NCBI GenBank assembly: GCA_964412395.1
Contig: CAYPOY010000268.1
Coordinates: forward strand, 1-7,418
Direction of reading: 5' to 3'
Length of the DNA stretch: 7,418 nt
Origin: CAYPOY01 sp964412395
Lineage (GTDB): Bacteria; Chloroflexota; Anaerolineae; B4-G1
Part shown: positions 6,069-7,418 of the stretch, piece after piece
Layout: each line of letters opens with the position of its first letter
Position numbering within the stretch: the stretch's first letter is position 1
The notes under the pieces: model-generated
The model's input: the letters and a program-made list of their open reading frames with translations, nothing else
The model's database searches: none
Told to the model about the DNA's origin: nothing
Program-made: the position numbers and the translations under genes

Positions 6069-6428
6069 ATGTACCCTGACAGCGAAATTCTCTTTCCATC
6101 CCGTTGCATCCCGCAACTGCGCGACCTGCGTGGACCTGAGTGGGCCAAGTTGATTGACCACATCGCCGCGCGCCCCGACGGTCACGAGGACGTATTGGGC
6201 TTCTCGTTAACGATGATCAGACTGGGGAGTTGCCTCACCTGCGATCTGGACAGTTACCGTGCCTCGTTGGGCTGCTGCACGTGCGCCCGCCGCTCCGTCT
6301 CCGGCTTCAAGGGCTCCGACAAGGAACTCATCCGCCTGTTCGAGGAAGCCCGTGAGGAGGTGCGGACTTACCTGGCATCCAACGAGATACCTGGGCCTAT
6401 AGCCGCACTGGTCAACCAACCAGCCTGA
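6069..6428 (+). CDS. Small cysteine-rich protein of unknown function
   Basis: 119 residues, predicted soluble, with no signal peptide or membrane segment. Six cysteines lie at 13, 55, 58, 69, 70 and 72. Five of them cluster as C-L-T-C then GCCTC, within CLTCDLDSYRASLGCCTCAR, followed by FKGSDKELIRLFEEAREEV, probably a helix. The layout suggests a metal or redox site (zinc, iron-sulfur cluster or disulfide). I recall similar short proteins in Chloroflexota genomes but know no characterised member or named family. The CxxC at the start of a helix recalls AhpD/carboxymuconolactone-decarboxylase-like proteins, but the His and Glu expected there are absent, so I do not assign it. It has its own promoter, is divergent from the kinase operon, and is followed by a short hairpin. 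The ATG is chosen because it is the first in frame after the promoter and has AAAAGGA upstream. The high Cys content and ordered motif argue that it is a real gene. Confidence 0.75.
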   Translation: MYPDSEILFPSRCIPQLRDLRGPEWAKLIDHIAARPDGHEDVLGFSLTMIRLGSCLTCDLDSYRASLGCCTCARRSVSGFKGSDKELIRLFEEAREEVRTYLASNEIPGPIAALVNQPA

Positions 6429-6450
6429 CGCGAGCTGTCCACCGCTGGGA

Positions 6451-6467
6451 CCCGGCGCTGTGCCGGG
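6451..6467 (+). terminator. GC-rich hairpin after the small Cys-rich gene (weak terminator)
   Basis: CCCGGC (6451-6456), loop GCTGT, GCCGGG (6462-6467): a perfect 6-base stem 22 bases after the stop codon. The following bases (CCTCTTGCAT) are not a proper T-run, so termination would be weak. It lies just upstream of the -35 region of the next gene. Confidence 0.4.
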
Positions 6468-6471
6468 CCTC

Positions 6472-6499
6472 TTGCATCCTGGAAGAAGCCGGGTATAAT
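6472..6499 (+). promoter_or_regulatory. Promoter of the glycosidase lipoprotein gene, implying a leaderless mRNA
   Basis: The -10 is a perfect TATAAT (6494-6499). The best -35 is TTGCAT (6472-6477; three of six) with a 16-base spacer. The expected start of transcription is 6506-6508 and the ATG begins at 6509, so the mRNA would have 0 to 3 untranslated bases. The only purine-rich stretch upstream (GGAAGAAG, 6481-6488) lies before the -10 and would not be transcribed. Confidence 0.55.
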
Positions 6500-6508
6500 C
6501 GCGGCGCA

Positions 6509-7418
6509 ATGCGCAAACTAACCCTCACCCTTGCCGTTCTGGCGTTGCTGACTTTGACTGCCTGTCAGGCCCCCCCCCTGCCCCCCCCCACCAGGGGGGG
6601 GGAGGAAAGGGGGGGGATGATGTTCACCAGCACGGGAGAGGAGGATATGCTAACCCCGGTTCGCGGAATGGCCCAACAGGCGACCAACGTCCTCCACCCC
6701 CAACCACGCACAACATCCGGCGTGCCGGTGGCCCATGCTGGCGTCAACCCCTTCGGCATCAACGTCTTCCTGGAGCAGGAGGTGGAAGAGTGGAAACGGG
6801 AGCGGTCGTTGCAGATGGTCACCGACGCCGGCTTCCACTGGATCCGCCAGGAATTCCCCTGGGAGGATATCGAGATCCACGGCAAGGGCGACTTCGAGGA
6901 CCGGCGAAACGAGCCCTATCGCTCCGCCTGGGAGAAGTACGACCACATCGTGGATCTGGCCGAACAGTACGATCTGAATGTTATCGCCCGCCTGAGCAAC
7001 CCGCCCGCCTGGACTCGCGCGCTGACCGACACCATCGGCACCCATGCCCCCCCTGACGACCTGGCTGACTGGGGCGATTACGTCTACGCCGTTGTCTCAC
7101 GCTACCGGGGGCACGTGCGCTACTACCAACTGTGGAATGAGCCCAACATCTACGCCGAGTGGGGCGAGCAGCCAGTGGATCCGGAGGGCTATACACAGTT
7201 GCTGTGCGAGGGATACCACCGCGTCAAGGAGGCCGACCCAGACGCGGTCATCATCAGCGGAGCACTGGCTCCCACCGTCTCGCTCCATCCTGGACCTGGG
7301 CCAGGGACGGGCCTGAATGACTTGGTCTTCCTCCAGCGCATGTACGACGCTGGCGCTGCCGATTGCTTCGACGTCCTCTCTGTCAACGACTACATGCTCT
7401 GGTCCGGCCCCACCGACC
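6509..7418 (+). CDS. Lipid-anchored clan GH-A glycoside hydrolase (GH5/GH39-like), 3' end outside window
   Basis: 303 codons run open to the window edge. The signal peptide MRKLTLTLAVLALLTLTAC ends in lipobox LTAC (Cys19). A short Pro/Gly-rich linker encoded by a C/G-tract hairpin follows (about 21-36). From about 79 the sequence is that of a TIM-barrel glycosidase: NPFGINVFLEQEVEEWKRE, AGFHWIRQEFPWEDI, LNVIARLSNPPAW, and YYQLWNEPN at 205-213. Glu211 in the NEP motif is the expected acid/base residue; the nucleophile should lie beyond the window. This arrangement is typical of clan GH-A (GH5, GH39 and relatives); the exact family and substrate cannot be fixed. It should act outside the cell on a polysaccharide or oligosaccharide, anchored to the membrane. 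The start at 6509 is chosen for the lipobox and the TATAAT just upstream. Internal ATGs at 6617, 6620 and 6647 follow purine-rich Shine-Dalgarno-like bases and would give forms lacking the anchor. Confidence 0.85.
   Translation, partial: MRKLTLTLAVLALLTLTACQAPPLPPPTRGGEERGGMMFTSTGEEDMLTPVRGMAQQATNVLHPQPRTTSGVPVAHAGVNPFGINVFLEQEVEEWKRERSLQMVTDAGFHWIRQEFPWEDIEIHGKGDFEDRRNEPYRSAWEKYDHIVDLAEQYDLNVIARLSNPPAWTRALTDTIGTHAPPDDLADWGDYVYAVVSRYRGHVRYYQLWNEPNIYAEWGEQPVDPEGYTQLLCEGYHRVKEADPDAVIISGALAPTVSLHPGPGPGTGLNDLVFLQRMYDAGAADCFDVLSVNDYMLWSGPTD
6570..6616. repeat. C-tract/G-tract hairpin repeat inside the glycosidase linker
   Basis: Order on the plus strand: C9 (6570-6578), TG, C9 (6581-6589), ACCA, G9 (6594-6602), AGGAAA, G8 (6609-6616). 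The inner C9 and G9 pair perfectly around a four-base loop, and the outer C9 and G8 pair beyond an uneven internal loop. It looks like a small palindromic repeat inserted in frame directly after the lipobox. The G tracts also fit a G-quadruplex pattern. I saw no second copy in the window. Confidence 0.7.

Noticed and set aside
6650..7045. 131-residue minus-strand frame opposite the glycosidase
   Set aside because: The plus strand here codes conserved glycosidase motifs in an uninterrupted frame; the antisense frame is a shadow.

Overview
The window looks like a GC-rich bacterial chromosome, most likely from the Chloroflexota (an Anaerolineae-type lineage). I infer this from several things together: a lipoprotein with a long Thr/Pro linker, an N-terminal zinc ribbon fused to membrane-anchored OB-fold repeats, a REC-GAF-histidine kinase, a lipid-anchored clan GH-A glycosidase of a kind familiar from that phylum, and a gene that appears to be leaderless. 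No rRNA or other taxonomic marker is present, so the assignment is an inference.

Layout. Positions 5721 down to 135 hold four genes on the minus strand, tightly packed (gaps of 15, 51 and 10 bases), which read as one operon: (1) a soluble sensor kinase with an N-terminal receiver domain, a GAF domain and a complete HisKA/HATPase core; (2) a 573-residue protein with a CPNC/CPYC zinc ribbon, one membrane segment and about five OB-fold modules; (3) a lipoprotein with a Thr/Pro linker and two more OB-fold modules; (4) a TctA-type (former DUF112) polytopic membrane protein. A near-consensus promoter (TGAACA, 17 bases, TATAAT, minus strand) lies upstream of the kinase. It is flanked by two exact 9-base direct repeats 40 bases apart, preceded by an inverted repeat, and followed in the leader by a terminator-like hairpin with five U.

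Positions 5985 to 7418 are on the plus strand. A good promoter (TTGAAA, 17 bases, TATCAT) drives a small cysteine-rich protein of unknown function (6069-6428). After a short GC-rich hairpin comes a lipid-anchored clan GH-A glycoside hydrolase (6509 to beyond the window end). Its start codon lies about 3 bases from the predicted transcription start, so its mRNA is probably leaderless. A perfect C9/G9 hairpin with further long C and G tracts sits in frame just after its lipobox.

How the parts may work together (inference). TctA permeases normally work with a small membrane subunit (TctB) and a periplasmic binding protein (TctC). Neither is in this window. Instead the permease is co-encoded with two surface-exposed OB-fold proteins, seven OB modules in all, some still similar at DNA level. 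One reading is a sensor-controlled uptake or export module in which the OB-fold proteins take the place of the binding protein. The ligand cannot be read from the sequence.
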